Source: Hemileia vastatrix
Taxonomy: Eukaryota > Basidiomycota > Pucciniomycetes > Pucciniales > Zaghouaniaceae
Reading direction: 5' to 3'
NCBI GenBank assembly: GCA_030280995.1
Contig: JASXTE010000019.1
Location: 9,879,501-9,943,500, forward strand
DNA length: 64,000 nucleotides
Positions 36,960 to 49,430 of this stretch are shown here, in pieces (within the stretch, counting starts at the first letter, position 1; the number at the start of each line of letters is the position of its first letter). The notes beneath the pieces were generated by a model. It did not search any database, had not been told where the DNA came from, and saw only the letters and a list, made by a program, of their open reading frames with translations. The position numbers and the translations under genes are program-made.

Positions 36960-37059
36960 AATCTTTCAAATATCAGTGAGTAGTGTGTGCCAAGGATTTA
37001 TTATTAGCTTTAATGCATTCTATCAAGAAAGCTTTGTAAAAAAAATAAAAAAAACTAGT

Positions 37060-38280
37060 TATCAAAATTTTTCATTAAGTGTTCAATTTCCTCAATAGAT
37101 TTTTTAGCTTTCACACAATCTCTCAAGAAATCTTTCTTTTTTGAACCTTTTTCAAGTTGATACTTGAGTTTCATTTTACCCAATAGGAAATTGTACTTAA
37201 GAGCCTTCTCCTCTTTCTTTATCTCAATTTTCTACTCCTCCAAGTCATGTTCCCTCTCATCCCTCTTTAAATAAAGCTTAAATTTCTTCACCTCTAAGTC
37301 TTGTATCCTCCCATCCCTCTGTAAAGAAAGCTCAAATTTCTTCTCCTCCAAGTCTTGTGCCCTATCATCCCTTCATAAAGAGAGCTCATATTGTTTCTTT
37401 TGAAAGTTGAGAGTATCTCTTGCAACTTCAACTTTACCTAGAGTGAAAAGGAATATTAACAAAAGAAAAGAAAGGCTCACTTAATTACTAAGAGGTATGC
37501 TATCACTTACCAGATTCATGTTTCTCCAGAAAATCATCAATGGAAGAAAAAGGGGTTTGTGAAAAACTATCTCTTTCTTGCTTTCTATGACTGTTGAAAT
37601 TCAAAGTAGTTGATGGTCTTCACTTTTTTTTTGAGGTAACATTTTCCACTTCATCATTGATGCTAGCTTCAGACCAACTTGCTTGATGATCCTGGGTTTG
37701 TTCATTATCCTTTTTAGAATTAAAAAAAAATAAAACAACTAGACAAGAAATAAAAACTTATTGGAGTGGGATCATGTTGGTTTATATCACCATAAGGGTC
37801 TATTGGGAAGCTATCTAGATTTGTTGAATTTAGAACAGGGGAGGCTTGAGTGGAGGAAGAGGATGGGAAAAGATTTCTTTCAACATCATGTTTGGAGATA
37901 GAATTTTCACCATCTAACATGTTGGAAGGATTAACATCAGCTTTCTCTAAAAAAATAGCATCCATCTCTTTAAAGTATGGACATGGCAAATCAAGCTTAT
38001 CATCTATGGATTTTATGCCCTTACTGATATTGATGTTGGTAATACCAAACCTGGTAGAAAATAAAAGAGTCTTTGCCTTCTTGTATTTGGCTTGTTAATT
38101 CTTGAAACTTTCAGACATCTGTTTAGGAAAAAGATCAATCCTTAAATTTGTCTTTTTATGTAATTCATTGGCCATTAGAAGATATCCATTGACTTTTGAT
38201 GCAGGGGGCCGTTCTACTTTAGTTGCTTTCTCAGTACCTGTCAGGCTGAGGTCAAGTACAGAGACGTGAACTAGCTTGAA
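37060..38280 (-). pseudogene. Myb/SANT-like DNA-binding protein with coiled-coil tail, decayed
   Basis: On the minus strand the N-terminal part (about 38,280-38,000) reads KATKVERPPASKVNGYLLMA, ending in a helix, then a stop after SESFKN. QAKYKKAKTLLFSTRFGI and KLDLPCPYFKEMDAIFLEKA follow. This is the pattern of Myb/SANT-like domains in transposon partner proteins (YKKA...TG(F)GI...CPYFERMD). A Ser/Asp-rich linker follows (to about 37,745). The C-terminus (about 37,440-37,090) has repeated 45-bp units encoding RDxRxQDLExKKFELSL, a likely coiled coil, with stops near 37,380 and 37,233. Such proteins are thought to bind transposon ends and recruit the Harbinger transposase. Its place inside the Harbinger element, opposite in strand to the transposase, fits that role. 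Confidence 0.65.
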
Positions 38281-39049
38281 TGGTATGTTGTCTAGAAGAT
38301 TTTAATGGTCCTATATGAATACTGTAGTACAAATCCAATAAGTATTAAAATATAACTCAATATAAGGGTCTCAGTAATTCTAATCTCACTAATTATATAT
38401 GGTTTACAATCTTTATAGTTGGTAGAAAAATAGATTTAATAATTCAGATACTATTCCAAGACTTTATAAGTACTATTGATATGTATTGTAATTGTATTGG
38501 TTATCACCACAGGAAATCTAGGGGTGAATTGCTAGAAATCCCCTCTCTTGAAATTTAGAGTGTCCCTTAAATATGCCAGGTTTATGAATACTTTATAAAC
38601 ATAAGTAAATTAGAGTTAGATTTACATTTATTCTCAGATTGATTATAGACAGAATATCAACTGATTCCAAATTATGCACAAGTTGATCCTCCAGAACTTG
38701 ATTTTGGTCCTCTGATTAGCACAAATTGAGCACAAATTGATCTAACCTAAGCTTATGCATATATAATAATTCAGGATACTTGCTCTATTAAATTTGATAA
38801 TAAAATAAAATATTGATGAATTTATATAAAAAAATTATTATGTAAGATATTAAATTATAAATTTAGGCATCATAGGAGGGCACTTAATAGAACTTAATTA
38901 TACTATGTGAAACCTTAATACTGTATCACGGAGTTTGAAACATTTAAAACAAAATGAGTCATGATGGGCAATGAAATTTCTTGGACAGACACTTTCAAAA
39001 TTAATACTGACCATAATACACAAGTATGAAACCTTGGCATCTATCCAAT

Positions 39050-40070
39050 AAAAGATTTTCCTTCTGATAAATGGATTTTTCTCAGTTACTCCCTGCTAAA
39101 AAGTGTCCTTCTGAGGTTGGTCTGACCTTCAGGGGGTAATTTGGCCACATCACACTACTTCTATTCCCATGATTGACCAAAACATCATCCTCATTCCCAT
39201 CTAAAGAGTTGATCTCATCTGACTGTGGCTGATCAAATGGGTCCACCACAAGTTTAGCCAAAATATTGGTGAACACTTTTTTGATGGATAGTGACTAACT
39301 GGTGCTTTCCAAAATTGTCCACCTCAAGTTAGGCTAAACTTCAGGAGGATAAATTTATTATGAATACCAAATTAACTGAAGAATACTTTTGCCCTAGCTA
39401 CTCTGCATCATAAAAGTGTCCAACTGAGGTTTAGCCATAATTCAGGTAGACACTTTTGGAAAGGCACAGTCTGATGGGTTTAATATCTATATATGGCAAT
39501 AAGTATCAGTTTTTTATCAACATGGAACTAGAATTAATTTAATATGGCCAAAGTGTCCACCTGAAGTTTGGCCAAAATACAGGTGGAAATTTTTATGAGG
39601 ATTACTTGATGAAATGAAGAAGACTTGCAATAACTTTCCATCATAAAATTTTCAAACTTAAGTTTATCAAAAATTGTGGTGACATATTTGCCAGATCCAG
39701 TCATATGGGATCAACTCTTTATATGGCAATGAGAATCAATTTTTAGTCAATCATGGCATTAGAAGTAATTTTATATGGAAAAACTTTCCACCTGATTTTT
39801 GGCCAAAAATAAGTTGGAAATGTTTATGAGGAATACTAGATTAACTAAAGAAGACGTTCACCCTACTACTGTCCATCATAAAAGTGTCCACCAGAAGAAT
39901 GCTCAAACTTGTGGTTGACACCTTTGGCCTGGTCCAGCCATATGGGATCAATTCTGCATATGGAAATGAGGATTTAATTTGGTCAATCATGGTACTAGAA
40001 GTAATTTGATATAGATAAAGTGTCCAACTAAATATTGGAAAAAAATCAGTTGAGAACTTCATTTAGTTTT
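39050..40070. repeat. Degenerate ~215-bp palindrome-bearing repeats (satellite type I)
   Basis: Words of the form GTGTCCAnnTGAGGTTTGGCC...CAGGTGGACA recur near 39,102, 39,320, 39,415, 39,555, 39,785 and 39,885. They are imperfect relatives of the 46-bp palindrome of the following array, with shared spacer words (AGTCATATGGGATCAATTCT, CACTAGAAGTAATTTG). They look like an older edge of the same satellite. The frames at 39,082-39,276 and 39,841-40,062 are by-products of the repeat. Confidence 0.65.
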
Positions 40071-40089
40071 TCAAAAAATCAAATTAAGT

Positions 40090-43000
40090 AAAATTTTATT
40101 CCTGATGATGCCCATTTTATCCAACACCTCTTCTGAGCCTTGAAAGTAGGCATTTAGCTTGAATTTTGAATTTCATATAAAATCCCTATTATTCAACCTA
40201 TTTCTTTTTATCCCTTTTTTTTCTTTTAGATATCAATTAATTTTATGTAAAACAAATCATTTTCATAATTTTTTACCTGTATTTAATAAAATTATTAAAG
40301 GTTTAACATCACCCTGTAAGCATTTGGCACATGTTTTTTTGCTATACTAATAAAAATAATAATATACTGGTAACAAAAAATTGATCAAATGATAAAATAT
40401 TAATAAAACAGAAAGATCAAATACCAATGGATATGTTTTAAAAAAATACCAGTTGCACTGAAGAAGAGCTGCACCCTAGATACTCACCATCAAAAAAGTG
40501 TCCAGCACATGTTTGGCCGAACTTGTGCTGGACACTTTTGGTCAGTTGCAGTCATATGAGATCAATTCTCGCTATGGCAATGAAAAAAAATTTTTGGATA
40601 AAAAACTTCACTAGAAGTAGTTTTACATAGCCAAATTTTCTACCTAGATTTCATCCAAACCGCAGGTGCACAATTTTTTATCTTTGAAAAAAAGTCAATT
40701 TAGTACAATTTATCCCTGATGGCTCTCATTTGCTTCAACACCTCTACTGGCCTTTGATAGTAGGAATATTACTTGGATTTCTTTTTTCATATTTGATCCC
40801 TTTAACTTAATTTTTTATTCCTAATTTTGCTTTTGGATATCAATTAATAATTTTTAAAATAAACTATTTTAATATTTTTATACATTTATTTAATAATATT
40901 ATAAATGGCATAACATCACCTGGTATGCATTTGGAACATGAGTTTTTTCTATACTTATAAAATTAATAATATAATGGCGACCAAAAATTAATCAAATGAT
41001 ATTAATGAGTGAGGAACAAATATAAAATACCAGTAGACATGTTTGTAAGAAATACTAGATGAACTGAAGAAAAATTCTACCCTAGCTACTCTCCATCATA
41101 AAAGTGTCCAGCACAAGTTTGGCCAAACTTGTGCTGGACACTTATGGTCAGGTGCAGTCAGATGGGAGCAATTCTCTCTATGGAAATGAAGATAAATTTT
41201 TGATATAAAAATACACTAGAAGTAGTTTGATATGGCAAAATTTTCATGCTGAAGTTTTGGTAAAGCTCAAGTGAATTTTTATTTTATTTTTACAAAAAAA
41301 GAAAATTTAGTGCAAGTTTAGCCCTGATTGTGCTAATTTTATTCAACATCTCTTTTTTCTGTTTATGGCAGGAATTAAACTTGGATTTTAATTTTCATCT
41401 TTGATTTCTTTTATTTTACTTTATTTCTCTCATATTGCTTTTGGATAGAAGTTTATTTTTTGTAAAATAAATCATTTTCATATTTTTTTACCTTTATTTA
41501 ATAATATTATAAAAGGTGTAACATCACCCAGTATTCATTTGGCACACAATTTTTTGCTATACTGATAATATTAATAATATAATGGTGACAAAAAATTAAT
41601 CAATTGATAAATATGAGTGAGGCACAAAGATTTAATAACAGTGGAAATGTTTATAAGAAATTTCAGATGATTAAAAATGACTTGCACCCTGGCTACTCTT
41701 CATGATAAAAGTGTCCAGCACAAGTTTGGCCAAACTTGTGCTGGACACTTTTGGTTGCATGCCGTCAGACGCAATCAATTCTTTTCATGGAAATGAGACT
41801 GAATTATCACTCCATCATTGCACTGAAAGTAGTTTTATATAGACAAATTGTCCCCTGGAAGTTTGTCCAAACCTAAGGTAGACAATTTTTTCCTTTGGTA
41901 AAAAGTAAATTTGATCCATGTTAATCTATGATGGTGCCCATTTTTTCTGAAGCCTCTACTGGCTCATGATAGCAGAAATTATACTTAATATCTTTATTTC
42001 ATGTTTGATCTCTTTAATTTTAATCTTACCCTTTTATTTATCCTTTAGATTTTAAATATCAATTTTATTTTGGTAAAACTGATAACTTTCACATTTTTTT
42101 ACATTTATTATATTATATTATTAAAGTTGTAAAATCATCCAGTGTACATTCATTACACACGTTTTTGCTATACTAAAAACATTAATAATATAATGGTGAC
42201 TAAAAAATAATCAAATAATAAATATGGATGACACAGAAAGATCAAATACCCATAGACATTTTTAAAATGAATATAAGATTAACTGAAGAAGACTTGCACC
42301 CTAGCTACTCTCCATCATAAAAGTGTCCAGCACAATTTCAGCTGAGCTTGTGCTGGACACTTTTGGTTGCATGCAGTCAGATGGGATAAATTTACTCAAT
42401 GGAAGTTAAAATGAATTTTTACTCAATCATTGCACAAGAAGTAGCTTTATACTGCTATACTATCCTCCTGATTTTTCGGAAAACCTCAGGTGGACACTTT
42501 TATTAATTTTAAAAAAAAGAAAACATATTCCAAATCTAGAACTGGTGGTGCAAATTTGGTCTGAAAACTCAAATTATCTTTGATGGCAGAAATTTTATTT
42601 GAATGTTTAATTTCATATTTAATCACTTTTATTTTACTTTTTTATTCCTGTTTTTGCTTTCAAATATCAATTTATTTATTGTAAAACTAATACTTTTCAT
42701 ATTTTTTTTATTTAATAAGATTATGAAAGATGTAGAATCTCCCAGTATGCATTTGGCTTACAAGTTTTTTCAATACTAATAACATTAATATTATAATGGT
42801 GAAAAACAATGAATCAAATGATAAATATGAATGACACAGAAAGATAATATTCAAGTGGATTTGTTTATAAGGAATACCTGATGAACTGAAGAAGACCTGC
42901 ACCCTAGATAATCACCATCATAAAAGTGTCCAGCATAAGTTCGGCCGAACTTGTGCTGGACACTTTTGGTTGCATGCAGTCAGATGGGATAAATTTACTC

Positions 43001-46000
43001 TATGGAAATGAAAATGACATTTTTCTCAATCATTGCACAATAAGTAGTTTGATATTACCAAAATGTCCTCCTGATGATTTTTCAAAACTCATCAGGACAC
43101 TTTCTTTGGTTTAATAAAAAAGAAAATATAGTGCAAGTTTAGCCCTGGTGGTGCACATTTGATCTAACACCTCTACTTGTTATTGATAGTGGGAATTTTC
43201 CTTAGATTTTTTTTTCTTATTTTATCCCTTTTATTTTACTTTTTTATTGCTCATATTGCTTTGGATATCAATTTTTAATTTTTAAAATAAATAATTTTCA
43301 TACTCTTATACCTTTATTTAATAATATATGATTAAAGGTGGAACACCACCTGGTATGCATTTTTCACACAAGTTATTACTATAGTAATAACGTTAATAAT
43401 ATAATGATGACAAAAAATTAATCAAATAGTAAATTTAAATGACACAGAAAGATCAAATTCCAGTGGAAATGTTTATAAGGAATCCCTTTTGAGTTTAAGA
43501 AGATTTGCTGTATGCCTACTCTCAATTATAAAAGTGTCCAGCACAAGTTTGGCCGAACTTGTGCTGGACACTTTTATTTGCATGAAGTCATATGAGATAA
43601 ATTCTCTCTATGGCAATAAAAATGATATTTCACTCAATTATTGAAGTAAAGAATGTTTAATATTGTAAAATTGTCCCCTGGAAGTCTGTCCAAACCTCAG
43701 GTCAAAATTTGTTAGCTATACATAAAAGTAAGTTTAGACCAAGTCTTGACCTAGGGGTCCCCAACTGTCCCAACACCACTTCTGGCTCTTGATAGTAAAA
43801 ATTTTACTTGTATTTTTTATTTCGTATTTGATCCCATTTATTTTCATTTTACTTTTCTATTACTCTTTTTAATTTTAAATATCAATTTATTTTTTTAAAA
43901 ACTAAACATATTCATATTTTTTTAACTTTATATAATAATATTATAAAAGTTGTAACATCACCAATTTTGCATTTGGAATGCAGGTTTTGCTATACTAGAA
44001 ACATTAATAATATATATGGTGACAAAAAATTAATTATAAGATAAATATGAATGATAAAAAAAAGTTAAAACCCCAATAGAAATGTGAAAAACAAAAAACT
44101 GATGTACTGAGAAACACTTCCACCCTAGCTACTCGCCATCATAAAAGTGTTCAGCACAAGTTCGGCCGAACTTGTGCTGGACACTTTTGTTCAGGTGCAG
44201 TCAGATGGGATCAATTCTCTCTGTGGAAATTAAATTAAAAAAAATGCTAAATAATTACATTAGAAGTAGTTTGGTATGGCTGAATTATCCACCTTGAGTT
44301 TTTCCAAACCTCAGTTGAAAAATATTTTATCTTTAAAAAAAATTAAATTTTGTCAAATTTAGCCCTGATGGCACCTGTTTGTTTCAACACCTCTACTGGC
44401 TCTTGAAGGCAGGAATTTTTCTTGAATTTTTCTTTTTCATATTTGATCTCTTTTACTTTACTTTTTTATCACTCATGTTACATTTGTATATTAATTTATA
44501 ATTTTGGAAAAGAATTCATTTTCATATTTTTTTAACATTTTTTAATAATATTATAAAAGGTGTAATATAAAATGGCATGCATTTGGTGCACAAGTTTTTT
44601 CTATACTAATAAAATTAATAATATTCTAATGACAAAAAATTAATCAGATAATAAAATATGAATAACACAGAAAGATCAAATACCATTTGAAATGTTTTAA
44701 AAAAATAACAGTTGCACTGAAGAAGACCTGCACCCTAGCTACTCTCCATCATAAAAGTGTCCAGCACAAGTTTGGCTGAACTTGTGCTGGACACTTTTGG
44801 TCAGGTGCAGTCAGATGGGATCAATTCTCTCTATGGCAATGAAAAAATTTATTTGATAAGAAACTTCACTAGATGTAGTTTGATATAGCTGAATTATCCA
44901 CCTAGAGTTCATCCAAACCACAGGTACACAATTTTTTATCTTTAAAAAACAATCAATTTAGTACAATTTATCCCTGATGGCTCTCATTTGCTTCGACATC
45001 TCTACTGGCCTTTGATATTAGCAATAATACTTGGAGTTCGTTTTTCATATTTGATCCCTTTAACTTAATTTTTTATTCCTCATATTGCTTTTGGATATCA
45101 ATTAATAATTTTTAAAATAAATTATTTTAATATTTTTATACATTTTTTTAATAATAATATAAAAGGTGTAACATCACTCAGTATGCATTTGGAACACGAT
45201 TTTTTGCTATACTTATATAATTAATAATATAATTAAGACAAAAAATTAATCAAACAATATGTATGAGTGAGGAACAAAGATAAAATACCAGTAGACATGT
45301 TTGTAAGAAATACCAGATGAACTGAAGAAAAATTCTACCCCAGCCACTCTCCATCATAGAAGTGTCCAGCACAAGTTTGGCCAAACTTGTGCTGGACACT
45401 TTTGGTCATGTGCAGTCAGATGGGATCAATTCTCTGTATGGCAACAAAAAATTTTTTTTATCAAATTTCACTAGAAGTAGTTTGGTTTAGCTGAATCATC
45501 CACCTGCTGTTCTGCCCAATATCAGGTGTATAATTTTTTATCTTTAAAGAAAAGGTCACTTATTACAATTAAGCCCTGATGGCTCCCATTTGCTTTAACA
45601 CCTCTACTGGCTCTTGATAGCAGGAATTTTACCAATATTTTTTTCATATTTGAACTCTTTGACTTTTATTTTACTCTTTTATTCCTCTTTTTACTTTTAA
45701 ATTTCTATTTAATTTTTGTAAAACTAATCCTTTCCATATTTATTTACGTCTATTTTAAAAAATTATTGAAGGTATAACTTCACATGGTATGCATTTGGCA
45801 CGCAAGTTTTTGCTATACTAATAACATTAATAAGATAATGGTGATAAAATATTAATCGGATGATAAATATGAAAGATACAGACTGATCAAATACCAGTAG
45901 ACATGTTTATGAGAAATACAAGATGAAGGAACTGAAGAAAATTTCTACCCAAGCTACTCTCCATCATAAAACTAAAAGTGTCCAGCACAAGTTTGGCCGA

Positions 46001-46510
46001 ACTTGTGCTGGACACTTTTAGTCACATGCAGTCAGATAGGATCAATTCTCTATATAGCAACAAAAAAACATTTTTTTATTAAACTTCACTACAAGTAGTT
46101 TTGTTTAGCTGAATCATCCACCTGTTGTTCTTCCCAACCTCAGGTGTATAATTTTTTATCTTTAAAAAAAAGGTCACTTATTACAATTTAGCCCTGATGG
46201 CTCCCATTTGTTACAACACTTCTACTGGCTCTTGAGAGCAAGAATTTTACTAGTATTTTGTTTTTCATAATTGATCTCTTTGAGATTAATTTTACCTTTT
46301 TATCCCTCATATTGCTTTTGTATATCAATTTATTTTTTGTAAAACAAATCATTTTCATATTTTTTTACCTTTATTTAATAATATTATAAAAGGTGTAACA
46401 TCACCCGGTATGCGTTGGGCACACAAGTTTTTGCTATACTTATAATATTAATAACATAATGGTGACAAAAATCAATCAAATGATAAATATGAGTGAGGCA
46501 CAAAGGTCAA
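40090..46510. repeat. ~608-bp tandem satellite, 10 units, each with a 46-bp palindrome
   Basis: The conserved palindrome has arm AAAAGTGTCCAGCACAAGTT around a central CGGCCG-type core, perfect in the 44,143 copy except one base. It starts near 40,494, 41,097, 41,707, 42,319, 42,922, 43,529, 44,143, 44,753, 45,357 and 45,974, at steps of 603-617 bp. Each unit also holds a second, degenerate palindrome (GTCCACCTGnAGTT...AGGTGnACA) and shared words such as GTAACATCACCCAGTATGCA, CTACTCTCCATCATAAAAGT and GCAGTCAGATGGGATCAATT. By eye the spacers differ between units by many substitutions and indels, while the main palindrome changes at only a few positions per copy, mostly at its centre. No gene was seen. 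Confidence 0.92.
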
Positions 46511-47089
46511 ATACCAATTAATCAATAGTTCTTTTTAATATTATAAATTTTTTGATTAAATAAAATGGTAATAATGAATTATATTTTTCATCCACAATTC
46601 CACTCTAATGATTCCCACTGCACAAAAAGGGTTCACTTGGTCCTTTCTTTACTGCTTGTGCATATATTTTATTGCCCACAGTACTACAATTTTTTGTAGT
46701 GATTATCCCACATCTGATTCAGGAATATTTTTAAACAATATAAGTTTTTTTTACAAAAGACCTTATCATATCCAATATCCCACAAAAAATACAACCTGTT
46801 TTTGTATTAAAGCCCATTAATTATTAAGAAATTGTTAAAATAATTAGATTAGACCCTGGCACAGCTAGATCCATACCAACCGACCTAAAGTCTTTTCAAT
46901 ATTGAAAACAATTAAATAAAATTATGATATCATACTAAATTATGGGCGCCAACCATAATTCAGCACTTCTCATTTGCTCTGCTACAAAATGAGTGCATGT
47001 AGCATTTTTCTAATGTTGGACTGTTTTTCTTCCTTCCCTCACACCTTTAGTCCAGAATGAAAATTTAGTATGAGTTTTGGTCAAAATGG
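46511..47089. other. AT-rich DNA inside the CACTA element
   Basis: This is the interior between satellite and ATGCAT repeats. The frame at 46,608-46,820 shows no domain. The last satellite unit is cut off near 46,510. Confidence 0.35.
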
Positions 47090-47480
47090 TTTGCCAGTGT
47101 TATCTGTATGCAATATGAATTCATATTGCATATTTCTATTTATGCATAAAATATACTTGTTAAGCATCATTTTTTTTGCATTTTTCAATCATTATGCATA
47201 TTTATGCATATTCATTATACAGATTTATATGCATATTAATATATTTTATTCATATACATATATGCACCTTTTTTTTGCATATTCAATATGCATATTTTTA
47301 ATGCATATTCAATATGCATATTTTATGCATATTCAATATGCATATTTTATGCATATTCAATATGCATATTTTTATGCATATTCAATATGCATATTTTTAA
47401 TGCATAATCACTATGCATATTTTTATGCATATTTTTATGCATATTTATTCTTCATAGTCATTATGCATACACTTTGGATA
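47090..47480. repeat. ATGCATATTCAATATGCATA tandem/palindromic repeat
   Basis: Irregular units of about 20-26 bp contain TATGCATATTCAATATGCAT and simpler ATGCATATTT words, each itself a small palindrome around ATGCAT. They occupy the right subterminal region of the CACTA element. The open frame across them (47,070-47,579) is a composition artefact giving Tyr/Ile/His/Met repeats. Confidence 0.75.
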
Positions 47481-47853
47481 GGCATTTCACATCAATTTTT
47501 AGCATGCAATAAGTATCCACCATGCAAATTCAAATGCATATGCATCTATATCATACACGCAACATATATTCAAGTTTAATATTTGAATATTAAGGTATGC
47601 TAAGTGATGTTGTTCAACCTTTTGCCAAACCTGAGATTAACTGATGTTCAATGTGGTTCTTAAGCTCTGCTCAAGGAGGGATTGTTCTGGATTCAATCTG
47701 TGACAGTTTATTTTTTCAATGTTTTTTCATCAGATTTTAAAACATCTTTCTGACAGTTTCAGGATGGTTTCCCAACAGTTTCCTGACAAATTCCTGATAG
47801 TTTCAAATAGAGGGAACTGCTAGCAGTTCACCCCCAGATTTCCCGTGGTGTAT

Positions 47854-49430
47854 ATGTTTTAATTTTAATGATAAAGAATGAAGAAAATAAGACCAAAAAC
47901 CTCCTCCTTTTATACACAATTACTTCCCCAATTACTCCTATGATGTACCAGCTCAACACACAGTTAATGACGCCTCATTCTAGCCAATAGACATGTTCAG
48001 AACCAAAAAGAGTGACTAGTAACATAATTAGAATGATATCACCCGCCAAAATCCTGTAGTAATAGGGATAATCCATCAAAAATATAGAATAAGCAAAAAA
48101 AGAGTATATGCATATTATACATTAACATAAAAGGCCAAAAAGGGAAAATTAAGACTAATTAATATTTAATAATAAGGGGGAATAACTGTAGAAATTTTAG
48201 GGCTAATCTTGACATTATACTGTGTGAAATCCCCATTCAAAAATAACCAAAATTGACTGAGAAACCACCAAAAAACCCAAAAAAGGACGTGAGATGTGGG
48301 GTAGCTACATGCAGTTTTTGGAAGGCGCTTGCATGGGTAAATCCTTGACTAATTTAGGAAAATTTAAGCATGGTAGTGAATTAAAGCGCCAAGAATGAGG
48401 TTATTAATGAAATTAGTGCATATAAAGAGGGTAAATACATTTATAATTAAGCTAGGACACTAAATAAGTGCCTGTTGCCTATTTAAGTGTGTTTCCCCAA
48501 AGTGGGCGTAGATTGTGGGGTAATTATAGTGTGAAAAAGCTAACTTTTCTAAAAATGAAGCTATTCACACGTGAAAAATGCAGACAGTATGTGGCCAGTA
48601 CACAGAAGCCATTTCTGGCATAAAAAACACCAAATTTTAAAAGTGTTATTTTTATGCATTTGAGTAGCCAAATCAATAGTCCTAATTAAGATAAATTGAT
48701 CTGTCAAAGCGCATTTTTAATATTATTAAATTTATAGCGCATATAATCAACTTTTAAGTGATTTAAAGTGCATTTCTTGTTTTTTGCATAAAATAATAGA
48801 AATGACAGCTTTAAGTGTACTTAAAAATTATGTAGCCTTATATTTAAGGTTCTTAAGATTACCCTAACATATTCCAACTTAATATTAAGTACATAAGACT
48901 TATAAAAGGTGGATATATGTGTGTATATAGGGTGTTATAATGGCATATTTTGTATATTATCATAATTTTACTTATGTATACTATTTGTGTACTCTAATTT
49001 ATTGCTCCCATGTATAGTCCATGTGGTTAACATGACTTATAAGTACTTTTTACTCAGTCCTGGGAATATCCAGGCTGACTGTACCAAAACAAGAATCATA
49101 ATTAGTTTTTTATTTTCAGCCAGTTGATAAGTATGAGATGATCATCTTTTTTTAGTTGAACAGTCTTTTATTTCTCAGCTGAGCAAGGGAAAGAGGGAGT
49201 AATAGGATTTGAAGAAAAACTGGGTGAAGGATGCCTTTGAGAAGAACTATGATGATGGGGCATGTTGAGATATTTGAAGATGAAAAGGAGAAGAAAAAAA
49301 AAGATGAGATGGGGAGGGGTTTTGAATGGAAATAATTAGACAGGATTTGAGTGCACAGAATGTTAGGGAGGCTGGCACATCTAGAAAGCTGTCAAAGATG
49401 TGTTTATAAAAAATTGAGGATAAAAATTTT
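47854..49430. other. Right interior of the Harbinger element, non-coding
   Basis: No ORF is recognisable. There are several AAAGCGC/GTGCAT-type words (48,360-48,790) and a purine-rich patch (49,180-49,330). From about 49,430 the sequence matches the right part of the 62.96-kb MITE and is the Harbinger right subterminal region. Confidence 0.4.

Larger units (their letters stand above)
38505..47850. mobile_element. CACTA-like element, 9.35 kb, TSD TAT, filled with palindromic satellite
   Basis: The left end CACCACAGGAAATCTAGGGG and the inverse of the right end, CACCACGGGAAATCTGGGGG, continue to a shared TGCTAG, with about 28 of 31 positions identical. Both ends enter a hairpin centred on CTAG (GAACTGCTAGCAGTTC on the right). 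TAT is duplicated at 38,502-38,504 and 47,851-47,853. The interior holds no transposase. From about 39,050 to 46,510 it is a palindromic repeat array, and 47,100-47,480 is an ATGCAT-rich tandem. It is therefore a large non-autonomous element, presumably moved by a Tnp2 protein such as the one whose relic lies at 1.8-5.1 kb. It is nested in the Harbinger element. Confidence 0.82.

Noticed and set aside
36897..38571. A Harbinger element with GGGACACTCT ends and a TTA duplication enclosing the Myb-like gene
   Set aside because: The outward-facing match and TTA flanks fit, but the same blocks are better explained as CACTA ends because one of them pairs with 47,850 by long TIR and a TAT duplication.
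39082..43114. Frames inside the satellite (39,082-39,276; 39,841-40,062; 42,926-43,114)
   Set aside because: They follow the repeat units and vary with indels. There is no consistent frame across units.
40090..46510. CRISPR-like array because of regularly spaced palindromes
   Set aside because: The period is about 608 bp with repeated, not unique, spacers in a eukaryotic context. It is a satellite.
47070..47579. 169-codon open frame
   Set aside because: Runs through the ATGCAT tandem repeat and yields a Tyr/Ile/His/Met repeat. Not a gene.
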